Below are positions 36,012-46,080 of a stretch of 64,000 nt of DNA, piece after piece. Position 1 is the first letter of the stretch. The number at the start of each line of letters is the position of its first letter. A program made the position numbers and the translations under genes. Origin of the DNA: Antennarius striatus (taxonomy: Eukaryota > Chordata > Actinopteri > Lophiiformes > Antennariidae); assembly GCF_040054535.1 (NCBI RefSeq), contig NC_090796.1, positions 6,623,001 through 6,687,000 of the forward strand, written 5' to 3'. The notes beneath the pieces are model-generated. The model had not been told where the DNA came from. It ran no database searches and was given only the letters and a program-made list of their open reading frames with translations.

Positions 36012-36628
36012 ACTCATACTTACTGGTAAGTTATCAGACCTGCGATAACCAGCAAAGACACAGCTGACTGATCCACACCCAAGGTACTGATACTGGACAT
36101 ATTTTTTCTCAAAGTCCTCTAGACACACAAAGAGAGAACATATGACCCTATTCACCCCATGACTGAACCACTGGTTGTTAAATTTATTTTCAGCATATTC
36201 TACTGTTTTGCATTATTTCTGGAATGTGGAAATTTAAAAGCACTTAATGATAAAGAACATTTTCACTTTCGGAAAATAAAGAAATAAGTGATTTGGCATG
36301 ACTTGGGTTGAGAAAGTGTTGTAAACATAGTTACGTGTAGTCCAGAGTAAGTGTATGTGCTCATATCTAAACAAATGCAGTTCTTTAACATTATCAGCTC
36401 ACCTCTGCTGGAAATGCATGAGGAGGACTTGATCCAGAAATGTTCTGTTTTGCTGTCTGGTTGATGTGTAGGATTCTCCTCAGCCGGTCTTACTGCATTG
36501 ACAGAATCCTTTGTGACCTCACCGGTGATGTCCTTGATGGTCCTCGACCTCTTACGGGGTGGCTGTAAATCTGGCTCTCTGGGCGACTGGTGATTGCTGT
36601 TTGCCTTTCTTTTGGACCAGGTCACCAT
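34450..36628 (-). CDS. PIM-like serine/threonine kinase (divergent), seven coding exons
   Basis: Exons: A 36403-36628; B 36024-36118; C 35854-35901; D 35536-35748; E 35231-35414; F 34960-35103; G 34450-34547. Phases agree and give 335 residues (PIM1 is 313). The family match is clear: EDFEKKY at the domain start, then RRSDNLPVAIKHINKD (Lys111), LIDWYRLGD, LIIERPEP, GVSHNDIKTDNILVE, VIDFGCSAF and the C-terminal VTLEDLQQHPW. Oddities: HND (214-216) replaces HRD, the Gly loop reads LGCGSVSC, and the activation segment lacks the PIM YSPPEW block, so substrate handling may be altered or lost. Residues 1-75 are an extension with PPRKRSR, a likely nuclear signal. A splice acceptor directly upstream of the ATG means more 5' coding sequence is possible. 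Teleost PIM-like genes form a large expanded family; the individual member cannot be named. Confidence 0.82.
34812..34876. repeat. (TA)n(GA)n compound microsatellite in a PIM-like gene intron
   Basis: TA dinucleotides at 34812-34834 pass into GA dinucleotides to 34876, in the intron between exons F and G. Confidence 0.95.
35138..35177. repeat. (ACAG)n tetranucleotide repeat in a PIM-like gene intron
   Basis: About nine units of AGAC/ACAG in the 127-bp intron between exons E and F. Confidence 0.95.
35942..36010. repeat. (GT)n microsatellite filling a PIM-like gene intron
   Basis: 69 bp of GT in the 122-bp intron between exons B and C (transcribed as CA repeats). It starts 13 bases inside the donor side. 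Confidence 0.97.
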
Positions 36629-36978
36629 CCAGTTCTTGGTGATGTTCTCTGTGTATAATTTGAACCAAGTGAGTTTGTTAAACTGGATGTTTGAGCATTT
36701 TTGATTTATTATTTTGTCATTTTGCCAGTGTGTTCTTAAATTAAAGGAAAGAAAGTTTGATAATCTATAATTGCACTCGTATCACTGTAAAATTATAATG
36801 TAGATGATAATATAATATAGATTATAATATAGTAAGAGGGTACTGTATCACGTAACAAAGAACTGTAGAGCAAAGCCCAAGGAAATTGAACGAAGGAGAC
36901 AGCACAAGCTGAGACCCAAGAGTAAGTCAGTCCGGCTATATTGATTGGTTAGTTGGTTGGTTAGTTGGTTGGTTAGTT

Positions 36979-37042
36979 GGTAGGTAGGTAGGTAGGTAGG
37001 TAGGTAGGTAGGTAGGTAGGTAGGTAGGTAGGTAGGTAGGTA
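36979..37042. repeat. (TAGG)n tetranucleotide repeat, with TTGG variants on its left
   Basis: About 16 units of TAGG between PIM-like exon A and its decayed duplicate; TTAG/TTGG variants extend left to about 36945. Confidence 0.96.
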
Positions 37043-37220
37043 GTGACCCACAGCGCAAAAAAAAGGATGATAATACAGTATAATATATTATGGAATGTGA
37101 AAGCAGTTTAGAAGCTGCACACGTCAGAACCAGAAGCTGCAGGCAATCTGGCTTTGATCTACCGGTGAAATTTAACTTTACTAAGTATGACTACTAATCT
37201 CCTAATGTCCCCAGATCTGT

Positions 37221-37439
37221 TTAACTGATATATGGATGAGCTGTCCAGAAATCTTCTCTATTGCTGTCTGGTTGATGTCTAGGATTCTCCTCAGCCGGTC
37301 TGACTGCAACGACAGAATCCTTTGTGACCTCACCGGTGATGCCCTTGGTGGTCCTCGACCTCTTACGGGGTGGCTGTAAATCTGCCTCTCGGGGCGACTG
37401 GTGATTGTTGTTTGCCCTTCTTTTGTACCCGGTCATCAT
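37221..37439 (-). pseudogene. Decayed duplicate of the first PIM-like coding exon
   Basis: Translation from 37439 matches exon A of the neighbouring PIM-like gene at 52 of 65 residues (80%), including PPRKRSRT, ITGEVTKDSV and VRPAEENP. The flanking splice acceptor is also duplicated (atacatag against atacacag). The copy lacks the GTGAGC donor that ends exon A and runs into a stop after TAHPYIS. It is therefore a broken exon copy, or at best an alternative terminal exon. Confidence 0.72.
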
Positions 37440-37864
37440 CCAGTTCTTGGTGATGGTCTCTATGTATAATATGAACCAAGTGTCATAACTGTTTCAACAA
37501 TTTTCATGTTTTTGAGCAGAGAGTCAAAAAAACAGGAACGACACAGAAAACGGCAACGAATTCTGAGTGAAACTATCTGGTTAGCACGAACAGTCAGTCC
37601 AGCTCTGGTTTCCGTTTGGAATGGGACAATCGATGTGGTATCCAAAATGCTCCTCAGGCATCTGACAAAAATGATCTTTAAGTAACTACATACAGTTCTG
37701 TTCATGTAGTCAGCTAACACAACTATCATTCTCTAAAATTTGTTTTCCACCTGCTCTTATGACAGGTGCCTTTTTCTTTAACGTTTGCTCCTTTCTCAAT
37801 CTCACGATTACTTAGCTTTCTTTCTCCAGTTATCCTGCTAACATTCATCTACGGCTTCGCAATG

Positions 37865-37911
37865 CCCGCCCCACCCAATCCATTGTTTACCAACACAAAG
37901 TTGTTACGTCA
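37865..37911 (-). promoter_or_regulatory. Candidate promoter of the PIM-like gene (CRE, CCAAT, GC box)
   Basis: Within 47 bases there is a CRE-like TGACGTAA (minus strand, 37904-37911), an inverted CCAAT box (plus CCAAT at 37875-37879) and a GC box (minus GGGGCGGG, 37865-37872). This is a typical promoter grouping, 0.4-0.5 kb upstream of the duplicated exon. Direction and start site are inferred. Confidence 0.4.
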
Positions 37912-39340
37912 CAATGTTGATTTTTGACTACGTTGGGTGCTCTTGGTTTACAATACCAATACATTTGTTTTCAAATGTTTGGAATGAAGTCTAATATTAT
38001 TGATTTATCGTGGTTCCCGCCAGTTGTTGTTATATAATGATTTTGACAGGAATATTTGTAAATATTTGTTAAAAAAAAGTATTTTTGTAACATTTACATT
38101 ACATTTACACTGATGTAAAAACACTTTGATAACCAGCTACATTACAGTCTACCAGTATTTTAAACTTACCTCAGTCAAACTCTGAGTAAGGACAATACAT
38201 TTTCTGAGATCTTAAAATCATTTTTACATGCGGGACTCAAATTAATGTCAACAGAAAATGACCACTTGCAATGAGAATGAAGCTTTCATGTCCTTATATC
38301 ATTTTTGATGTTTTTTAGACAGCCAAAGTCAATGTAGGTGCTTTGAAGATTAAAGCCAAATTTTGCTTTAACTGTCTCCTTAAATTAAAAAAGTAGTTTT
38401 TAAATTTTTTTTTACAATGAATGTCGTGCAGTGGCTTTGTTTTGATTCCTGGTAAACAGTTGAATTATAAGAGCAGCTTATGTTAACTCATTGAGTAATT
38501 TGTGCTTCACTGATAAGCATTTGTGTGACAAACTTGTGTTTGATATTTAAATATTTTTAAATTTATCTGCTTATATAATACTATTTTATATTTGAAATTA
38601 TTGGAGAATTTAAAGTTAAGTATTAGTGACACTGTTTATCATGAAATAAATCCAAAAATAAAGAGTTAATTTGATATTGTTTCTTATTTAAAACATTGTT
38701 TTTTGTCACGGGAATCAATTGTAAATCAGAATAATGATTTACTCATGAACAACCGTGCGGGTAAAACAGTTCAGGGACAGATACAATCAGGTAATCCAAA
38801 AATGAGGCAGAAGACTGTCAAAAACAGGTTCAAAACCAGAAAAGTGATTCTCTCTAAAGAGCTTCATGCTAGTCTCACTCATGTGGTAACAAACAGTACA
38901 CACCATAAAGATCTGACAAATTGAACTGAAAAAACAAGGTTCAAATAATCAACACAGAATGAGAGACACGTGAACAGCGAAAAATGAGGGAAAAGAAACA
39001 AAGGCAGGAAGCTGTCGAAATGATGTGAGTCTGGACACATGACACACACATGGCTACAAAAACAGTCCAGAATTATCACACTCCAGCAGGCAGGGGGCGA
39101 CAAAAACAACAATCCATACGAGAATGCTGACCCTCGATATCCCATGAGGCAGCTCCTATGAGATACTGTGGAGACAGGATGACTTGGGTTCAGGTGCAGG
39201 AGCAGAATCCGAATCCGGAGACTGACAGGACAGGGCATCCGGTTTACTATTCCTAGAACCTGGTCGGTAGGACAGACAAAAGTCAAAACAGGAGCAAAAT
39301 AGAGACCAAACCTGGGGTTTAAACGCTTAGCGAAGCAGAG
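37912..39340. other. Unassigned AT-rich intergenic DNA
   Basis: No supported gene. 39160-39310 (gatgacttgggttcaggtgc and neighbouring text) looks like the end of an old transposon, but I cannot name it. Confidence 0.6.
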
Positions 39341-39344
39341 ATAC

Positions 39345-39716
39345 TTAATTTTTTCAAAAATTAACTTTATCAATCCCAAGGGGAAACTATTTGTCCACTT
39401 GAGTGTTAGTATATGTTCTTAGTCACATGCATAATATATATATGTACATGCCCATGAAACACACAAAGGCCCTGTAACCATGCAAATGAGCGGTAGAGCG
39501 GCGGGGCAGCTCCTTAATTGTGCGCCCCAACGAGCAATTAATAAAGGGGACGGTGCCTTGCTCAAGGGTGCCTGGACAGTGCTCGGGAGGTGAACTGGCA
39601 GCTCTCAACTGCCAGTTCAGACTTTAAATTTTTTTGCCCAACATGGGTCTTGAACCGGCCGCCTCCTGGTCCTCAGTCCAAGACCTAGTGGACCTACTGA
39701 GCCACTGTCACCCCTA
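39345..39716 (-). repeat. tRNA-headed SINE-like element
   Basis: On the minus strand it begins near 39716 with ggggtgacagtggctcagta and a B-box-like ggttcaagaccc, followed by the body (minus of gtgccttgctcaagggtgcc) and a tail at 39355-39395 (plus aatcccaaggggaaact). Its head matches the copy at 10505-11019 more closely than the one at 19679. Confidence 0.75.
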
Positions 39717-40755
39717 CTCCAGATTCTCATGATACAAGCAAACTAGAACTAGAACTGTCTCTTTAGCTCCATCCTGCCAATGGCACCACTCCTCTAGTGC
39801 TAACTTTATGTCACGGGCGCTCTGTTTCCAATGTTGTAGTTGCACTCAGTGGGAGACAGTTAGAATGCACGGGGATGGGATTCTCCTGTGCCCCAGACTT
39901 CTGTGAGAGAACGACATCCAACCGGCACCCCCTTTAGGGGAGCCGCCACTGGTGGTAAAAGTTATCAAACCCCCAGAAATCATTGACATTGGACAGCCCC
40001 AGTCTGTTGTTGGGACAGGTTTGAAGGGATGTAAAAGAACAAATGATTTTACAATTGACAGAGTTACACTTGAAAAATTCTACTGTTTCCAGTTTGAAGC
40101 ACTTAAAAAAGAAGTTATAATTAAGTCAAATATTCATGAACATTGGATTTATATCATTATGTTACAAAAAATGCAAAAACTATTTAATTGGAATTGTTTT
40201 TTTCCTTTTTTAGAAATATTCAGTTTATCAATTTGTGGTGCTGTTCTGACTGCTATAATAATGTCGTAAGTGCTAATCTCACAAGAGAAAGAAAACGCTT
40301 CACAGAACACTCATACATTCAGAATTACTGTAAACATGCTGGTTTATGAATCGGTAAGGCACCAGATCTGACATATTTTTACTTTTTTTTTTTATTTTAA
40401 TGTGTACGTTGTACACAATAATATTTATTCAGTGTTCTGGCAGTCTTGTCATGTTCAACTTTTTTTTTGAAAGCATAAACTGTTTGGAACCTGTGAGTTT
40501 GTACATAAGAAAACCTGGCCGAAATGCTGGCTTTTTCAGGAGTACCTTGTTCATATTTAGTTATGACCCCCCCCACACACACACACACATACATACACAT
40601 AAGGTATTATGATAACTGCGCAACTATTAGTACAATAACCTGACTTTGTGGCTTTTACTGGGCCTGTCATGACGCTGCTGCTGCTCACACTAACCTTACA
40701 TCATTTTTTGAGTGTGTCTAGAGGTATGTGCTACCACCATCCCCCTGACATGCGC

Positions 40756-40900
<145 letters not shown>

Positions 40901-41138
40901 ATCTGTTGACATATGCAGCTGTTCAAAAATAGCCCTAGACCAGAAGCTTCTCTGACTGGCCCACAGATAGAGAAGGCAGGCAGTGAAGGGATCCCTTCTG
41001 TCCAAATTGTGGTGTCTCCACTCTGACCACATGTTGGCCCACAATAGTCCGAAATCCCTTCAAGGCTGGTCGACAGGAAAGCTTTTTCCTGTGTTGTGAT
41101 TTTGACAGCTGTGCAACAAGGAATATTGGGTTCATCAA

Positions 41139-42186
41139 GTGAAAATGGAGCCTGTTGCTGACCAGTTTATGGAATTCCACCCTATCCATGGTGCCAATGT
41201 CAGACTGGACCACTCAGGAACCCAGGCCACCCGGGTGGAGAGCTTTGCAAATGGAGTGTGTTTCAGTAAACACCCCCTGAAGCCTGGAGAAATTTTTCTC
41301 ATAGAGATAGTGGATAAAGAGCTTGGCTGGTGTGGTCACCTTCGGGTCGGTCTGACTGCTCGGGATCCCAGGGGCTTAGAGGTGGTACCGGAATACTCCA
41401 TCCCAGACCTAACAGACTTAGGAAACAGCTGGGTGTTTGCTATCACCCGTAACCACAACAAGGTAGAGAGCGCTGGGGTAGAAGGTCAAGAGGCTGGAGA
41501 CAGAGGACAAGCAGGGGGCCAGAGACTTGGGCGAGGAGAGGTTGAAGATAAAGACAGGACAGACCACAGCAGCCAGCCACAATCTTTCTTCACCGAATCT
41601 TATTTATACATTGAGAATGTTCGGATCCCTAAAGACAAGCTGGTTGGTAGAAGCAGGCCTGGACGTTATAGCCACATTTTAGATGACTTGTACAAAACCA
41701 ATGCCCTGCCTCCAACAGCAAGACGCAGCCGGATAGGAGTTCTGTATGTGCCAAAAGGGAGAGACATGGCTGACATGCATATTATAATCAATGGTGAGGA
41801 CATGGGACCTTCTGCGAAAGGGATCTCTGCCAGCCAGCCTCTCTTTGCTGTGGTGGACGTCTTTGCTGCCACTAAGTGTGTTCGAATTGTCCAGGTGGAG
41901 TATGGATGTGAGTTTCAACACAATACGTTCAATCACGAACTCTTTATGAAATAATAAACTACAGGAAGGTACAGAAAGTAGATTAAAAGAGACAACATTA
42001 AACATGTTGTAGGTGAATCAGAGCAGTTAGGGAATACAAAAACAGATGTTGCAAAAAGGAAGCAAATATAGCTCACATATGCCAAACCTGCTCATTTTCT
42101 TTCTAAAATTTATCAGAAGGTTTAATAATAACTTTAATTTATGTTTTTTTCTGGCAATTACTATAAGGTACAGGCTTTGAAGGGTA

Positions 42187-42285
<99 letters not shown>

Positions 42286-42458
42286 CATTCATTCATCATC
42301 TTGCCGCTTTTATCTGCTGTCGCTTGTCACGGGGAGCTGGAGCCTATCTCAGCTGGCAAAGGGCGGGAGGCAGGGGAAACTCCGGGCGCTACGGACTCTT
42401 TGAAGCCGGCCAATTAACCTGAAGTGCCGCCCAAAATTAACCGTGCCGCCCAAATGAT

Positions 42459-42518
<60 letters not shown>

Positions 42519-42811
42519 AATAATAAAAATAATAATAATAACAGTCATCTTGTCTTCAAAAAGATGAATTGAGGAATTGGGTATAATTTCGACAGTAACC
42601 CATGTTTTAATCCCTATTTGTCACATTTTATTAACAATTTCTGATGACATCTTTTATTTGTTGATCCATTTTTGTGTGTTCTTCTGTTTTTTCAGTCTCA
42701 TCTTTGCAGACATTGTGCAGGAAGGCCATCCAGAAGCATATTATCCACAGGATGGCCATTGAATGGCTGGAGCTTCCAGAGGCACTGAAGCACTACTGCA
42801 AGTATGAGTGA
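41139..42811 (+). CDS. neurl2: Neuralized-like protein 2 (NHR domain + SOCS box), two exons
   Basis: Exon 1 41139-41907, exon 2 42696-42811, joined T|TC, giving 294 residues (human NEURL2 is 285). The NHR domain runs from about residue 11 (FHPIHGANVRLDHSGTQATR), through VESFANGVCFSKHPL, ELGWCGHLRVGLTARDP and NSWVFAITRNHNKV. After a variable linker (about 110-145) come RIPKDKLVGRSRPGRYSHIL, LPPTARRSRIGVLY, ADMHIIINGEDMGPSA and PLFAVVDVFAATK. Exon 2 encodes the SOCS box (SLQTLCRKAIQKHIIHRMAI to LKHYCKYE). Neurl2 links substrates to Elongin/Cullin ubiquitin ligases; in mammals it acts in muscle (known as Ozz, targeting membrane beta-catenin). A second ATG lies two codons downstream (MEPVADQF). 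AATAAA occurs at 42919-42924. Confidence 0.95.
42186..42530. repeat. (AAT)n and (CAA)n microsatellites flanking a GGAGCCTAT-type repeat in the neurl2 intron
   Basis: AAT trinucleotides at 42186-42283 and CAA at 42460-42516 bracket a repeat copy that reads gggagctggagcctatctca and ggccaattaacctgaagtgc. The layout suggests the microsatellites grew at the ends of the inserted repeat. Confidence 0.85.
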
Positions 42812-42918
42812 AGGACACAGACTTGAAACAAAGCTAACAATACATGAGCTCCTTGGTCCTACATTTATTTTCATGATGGAACTCTTTATTGCAATCAAGC
42901 TCACATGAATACATGCTT

Positions 42919-42924
42919 AATAAA
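42919..42924 (+). terminator. neurl2: Polyadenylation signal of neurl2
   Basis: AATAAA 108 bases after the neurl2 stop codon, the first canonical signal downstream. Confidence 0.65.
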
Positions 42925-43489
42925 TGCCAGTCACATTTTACACACTATGAGGTGTCTGTGATTATTTTTCCTCAGTAATGACATCAATTACGCTGAGTAA
43001 GTGAACCATATTTTGATATCCATTAAACATCTGGATTTTGGACTAAATCTTTAGTAAGTGAACCAAGTTATTGCACACTGTACTATATAATTTCACAATG
43101 GCCTGTAGTCTTGCATTCACTGGTTTATCAATTGACAGAAATTTAATCCAGGACAACTCTTCCAGTGGGATTAGGATGGTTCTGGGCCGTCCACCTGTCT
43201 CGTCTTCTCAGACACTGTCATCTAGTGTTTAAATGGAGAACAGCATGAGTAGGGATCCTGTTAATCCAGACTAGATTTACAAGAGAAGAGGACAATTTGG
43301 TCATCTGTTAACACGCTTGAACAGCATGCCTTTCTGCGAGTCTTTGGTCAGTGAGCTCTATAAAAATCATTTTAAAGGTGAGGAGACCGTAGCTGATTTT
43401 CAGTTAACAGTTTTGTAACAATGCTAAACTGCATTAAAATTAGGGACTTTTTGTTTTTATACTTATATTTTAGTTTTAGATATGTAGAA

Positions 43490-43800
43490 TTAAAAAAATT
43501 TTTTTTATATACTGGTTTGATCCCTGAAGGGAAAATAAGAACGCACACTCTAGCTAATGATTCAAACGCATGCATACATATAGGTATATTTGTGAGTACA
43601 GGCCCCTGTATCACACACACACACAAAGGGGCCTGTAGGCATGCAGGGGAGGTAGAGTGGCAGGCAGCTCCTTCTTGGTGCGCCTCAAATGAGCAATTTG
43701 TAAAGGGGACGGCACCTTGCTCAAGGGTGCCTCGGCAGTGCTCCAGAGGTGAGCTGACACCTCCCACTGTCAGCTCACCTCCGGGTTTTTTTTTTTGGGG
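43490..43800 (-). repeat. tRNA-headed SINE-like element, head truncated
   Basis: Opposite strand of the 19679 family: plus ggggcctgtaggcatgcagg, caggcagctccttcttggtg and ttgctcaagggtgcctcggc, with the tail at 43500-43535 (tttgatccctgaagggaaaa). A short CA tract (43613-43625) sits between inverted arms aggcccct/aggggcct. The head is replaced by a T/G run at 43785. Confidence 0.72.
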
Positions 43801-43964
43801 GGGCCTTTTATTTTTAATTCAGCAAATGGACTGTTTTCAAAGAAAAGAAAAAGAAGTCTGCTGTCAGAGAGCAACAGTAGTTATTTTAATAAGAATGAAT
43901 TATTTTCATACTTTTTTACTATAGTGTTACGCCCTATAATAAAAAAGAAAACATCACATGTCTG

Positions 43965-44095
43965 CGGTGGACTGGTGTTGCGCCCAGAGTGTCCCCCGCC
44001 TCATGCCCCCAGTTGGCTGGGATAGGTTCCAGCACCCTACGCCCCGCGACAGCGGATGAAGCGGGTTTAGAAGATGAATGAATGAATGAACATCA
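43965..44095 (-). repeat. GGAGCCTATCCCAG-type teleost repeat, minus orientation
   Basis: Plus strand reads gttggctgggataggttcca, gccccgcgacagcggatgaa and ends in (GAAT)n. Relative of copies at 17.6 and 42.3 kb. Confidence 0.6.
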
Positions 44096-44099
44096 CATG

Positions 44100-45940
44100 T
44101 CCTGATATTGGTTAAAAAAGCTAAAGAAGAGTGATTTCCCCCCCCAGAAAAGCAACCAAATCAAAATGAAATTATTAATATTATCAATCGTGTTATTATA
44201 TTACATTTTTAAAAATTATGTTTGGAAAGAAAATGGATGGATGGATGTTGCTGGAAACTACTATTTATTTTACAATAGAGTGATTAAATCTGTTTAGCAA
44301 TAAGAAAATGACACAACAATACCCAGCAGGTATTTACAGCATGTGTGCTCCCAGTGTAACCATGTTTTCCCACTCCACAACATGCCTGTCATTTAGATGG
44401 AGGAAATCCTAAAGATTTATTAACCTTGGTGTATGAAATGTTTTAATAGACCAAATTTAAAAGGGAAGCATCAAGTCAGTTCTGTGTGGCCATTTTCCAA
44501 CCAAAAGGAGCCACAACAGATGGTGCACACTTTGAACCTGTTCACTGTGGACCATTCAGGTCAGTGGGTGATGTGGACAGAGGAAAATCCTAAGAGGACC
44601 TCTTGTCCACTGAAGAATCTTTGACAGGACCACAAGTATTCCTTTATTACAAGTCTCAATTATTGAATGCATTATTAAATTGTTATATATAGTATTAAAT
44701 GTGTGCAGAAATGCATTTGAGTTCAGTTAAATTAAGATTTTTCAGAAAAACACAGTAGTTGTAATTCAACACGCACCATCTGGTAATTAGTAAAAAAATA
44801 AAGTTATTAAGTCATGTTGGTGAGCACTTTTTTTCTATTACACAATCACACAGAAACTGCGAACAAACTCTGTTGTTTCTCTACTTTTGAGCCATTGCAC
44901 CTTATTCTCAGCCGAGTTGAGACTCTATTAGGGAAATGTTTTTGTTTCACTTTCCATTCAATATATGCAGGAACTTCAAAAACAACATAGTTTGTAAAAA
45001 ATGTTGTTTTTTCCATTTTCTTTTACTGCAATAGAAGCATATTTACTCCAATATGGCATAGATTTGTTGTAGAATGAACCACTTCAGACATAAAGGGAAT
45101 TTTGGTATTGATTCTCTATGATTATAAATTAAACTTAAAATATATTTACATCATTGTATAAGAGAGCATTAATGCACTATGATGTAGGTCCTTTGATATA
45201 AGCAAGAGATCTTAAAACTTTTCTGCCACTTAAAATATCTGACTGTGATGAATTAGCGACTTGTCCAGGGTGTACCCTGCCTCTCACCCCATGCCAACTG
45301 GGAAAGACTTCAGCTTGACCGCAAACCAGATTCGGATAAATGTCAGGTACTGATTGGCTCCTCTTTGAGAAACTGAATGAAAGATGTGTTTAATTTGCTG
45401 TACACATCACTACACTTAAAACAGGTCGTCGCAACATAAGGTGTCGTTGACCCTAAGTGGATGTATGAACTCTTATGTGACCAGTTCCTGTTCAGCAAAT
45501 GAACTGTTGTTCCCAGATTGACCAGTAGGGGGCGCTGCATCACCTGTTCTCCCACAGAGGGGATCTTTTCTGAACATAGACTGGTGATCTGTCCTTACTG
45601 ATGGATGGATCCTGTTCAGTAGCGAACAGGGACTCAATCTTCATCCTCTGGTTATCTAGGTCCATTATGAGATGAAACCAAGGATAACTTAGTAAATGAA
45701 AACAAAACAAATGTCACACTTTTCTATCACTGATGTTCAATGAATTTCAGACATTTCTAAGGTTAGAGAAACATGTTGTTATGTTTGTTTCCCATATGCT
45801 CACAAGTAACAACACCAACATGCTGATGCTCAAACTGTATAATGTTTACCATCTTAATTTAGCATTAGCATCAATCACATATGGCATGTGAAAGACTTTC
45901 AGTCGCAATGAGACTTTTTCTGCTCATTCTTTAGAAGAAG
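44100..45940. other. Unassigned intergenic DNA
   Basis: AT-rich, with no supported gene. A weak GGGTGTACCCTGCCTCTCAC relic at about 45268-45310 belongs to the common GGAGCCTAT-type repeat family. Confidence 0.6.
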
Positions 45941-45944
45941 AAGA

Positions 45945-46080
45945 AGAAGGTATACTTTATTGATCCCCTGGGGGAAATTACTGTACATTTGTCACTTGGG
46001 TGTACATTTTTTGCATTCGTTTTTCCACAGTCAGTATACAACCACAGCACACAAGGGGGCCTGTAAGCATGCAGTTGGTA
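45945..46080 (-). repeat. SINE tail relic
   Basis: Contains actttattgatcccctggg and ggaaattactgt followed by ggggcctgtaagcatgca, the tail and distal body of the SINE family seen elsewhere in the window, after an (AGA)n run. Confidence 0.6.

Noticed and set aside
36979..37042. CRISPR-like array in regular short repeats
   Set aside because: These are simple tetranucleotide repeats without spacers, in a vertebrate genome.
41908..41954. Single-exon neurl2 ending at 41954
   Set aside because: A GTGAGT donor and the downstream exon restoring the conserved SOCS box (SLQTLCRKAIQ…KYE) make the two-exon model clearly better.
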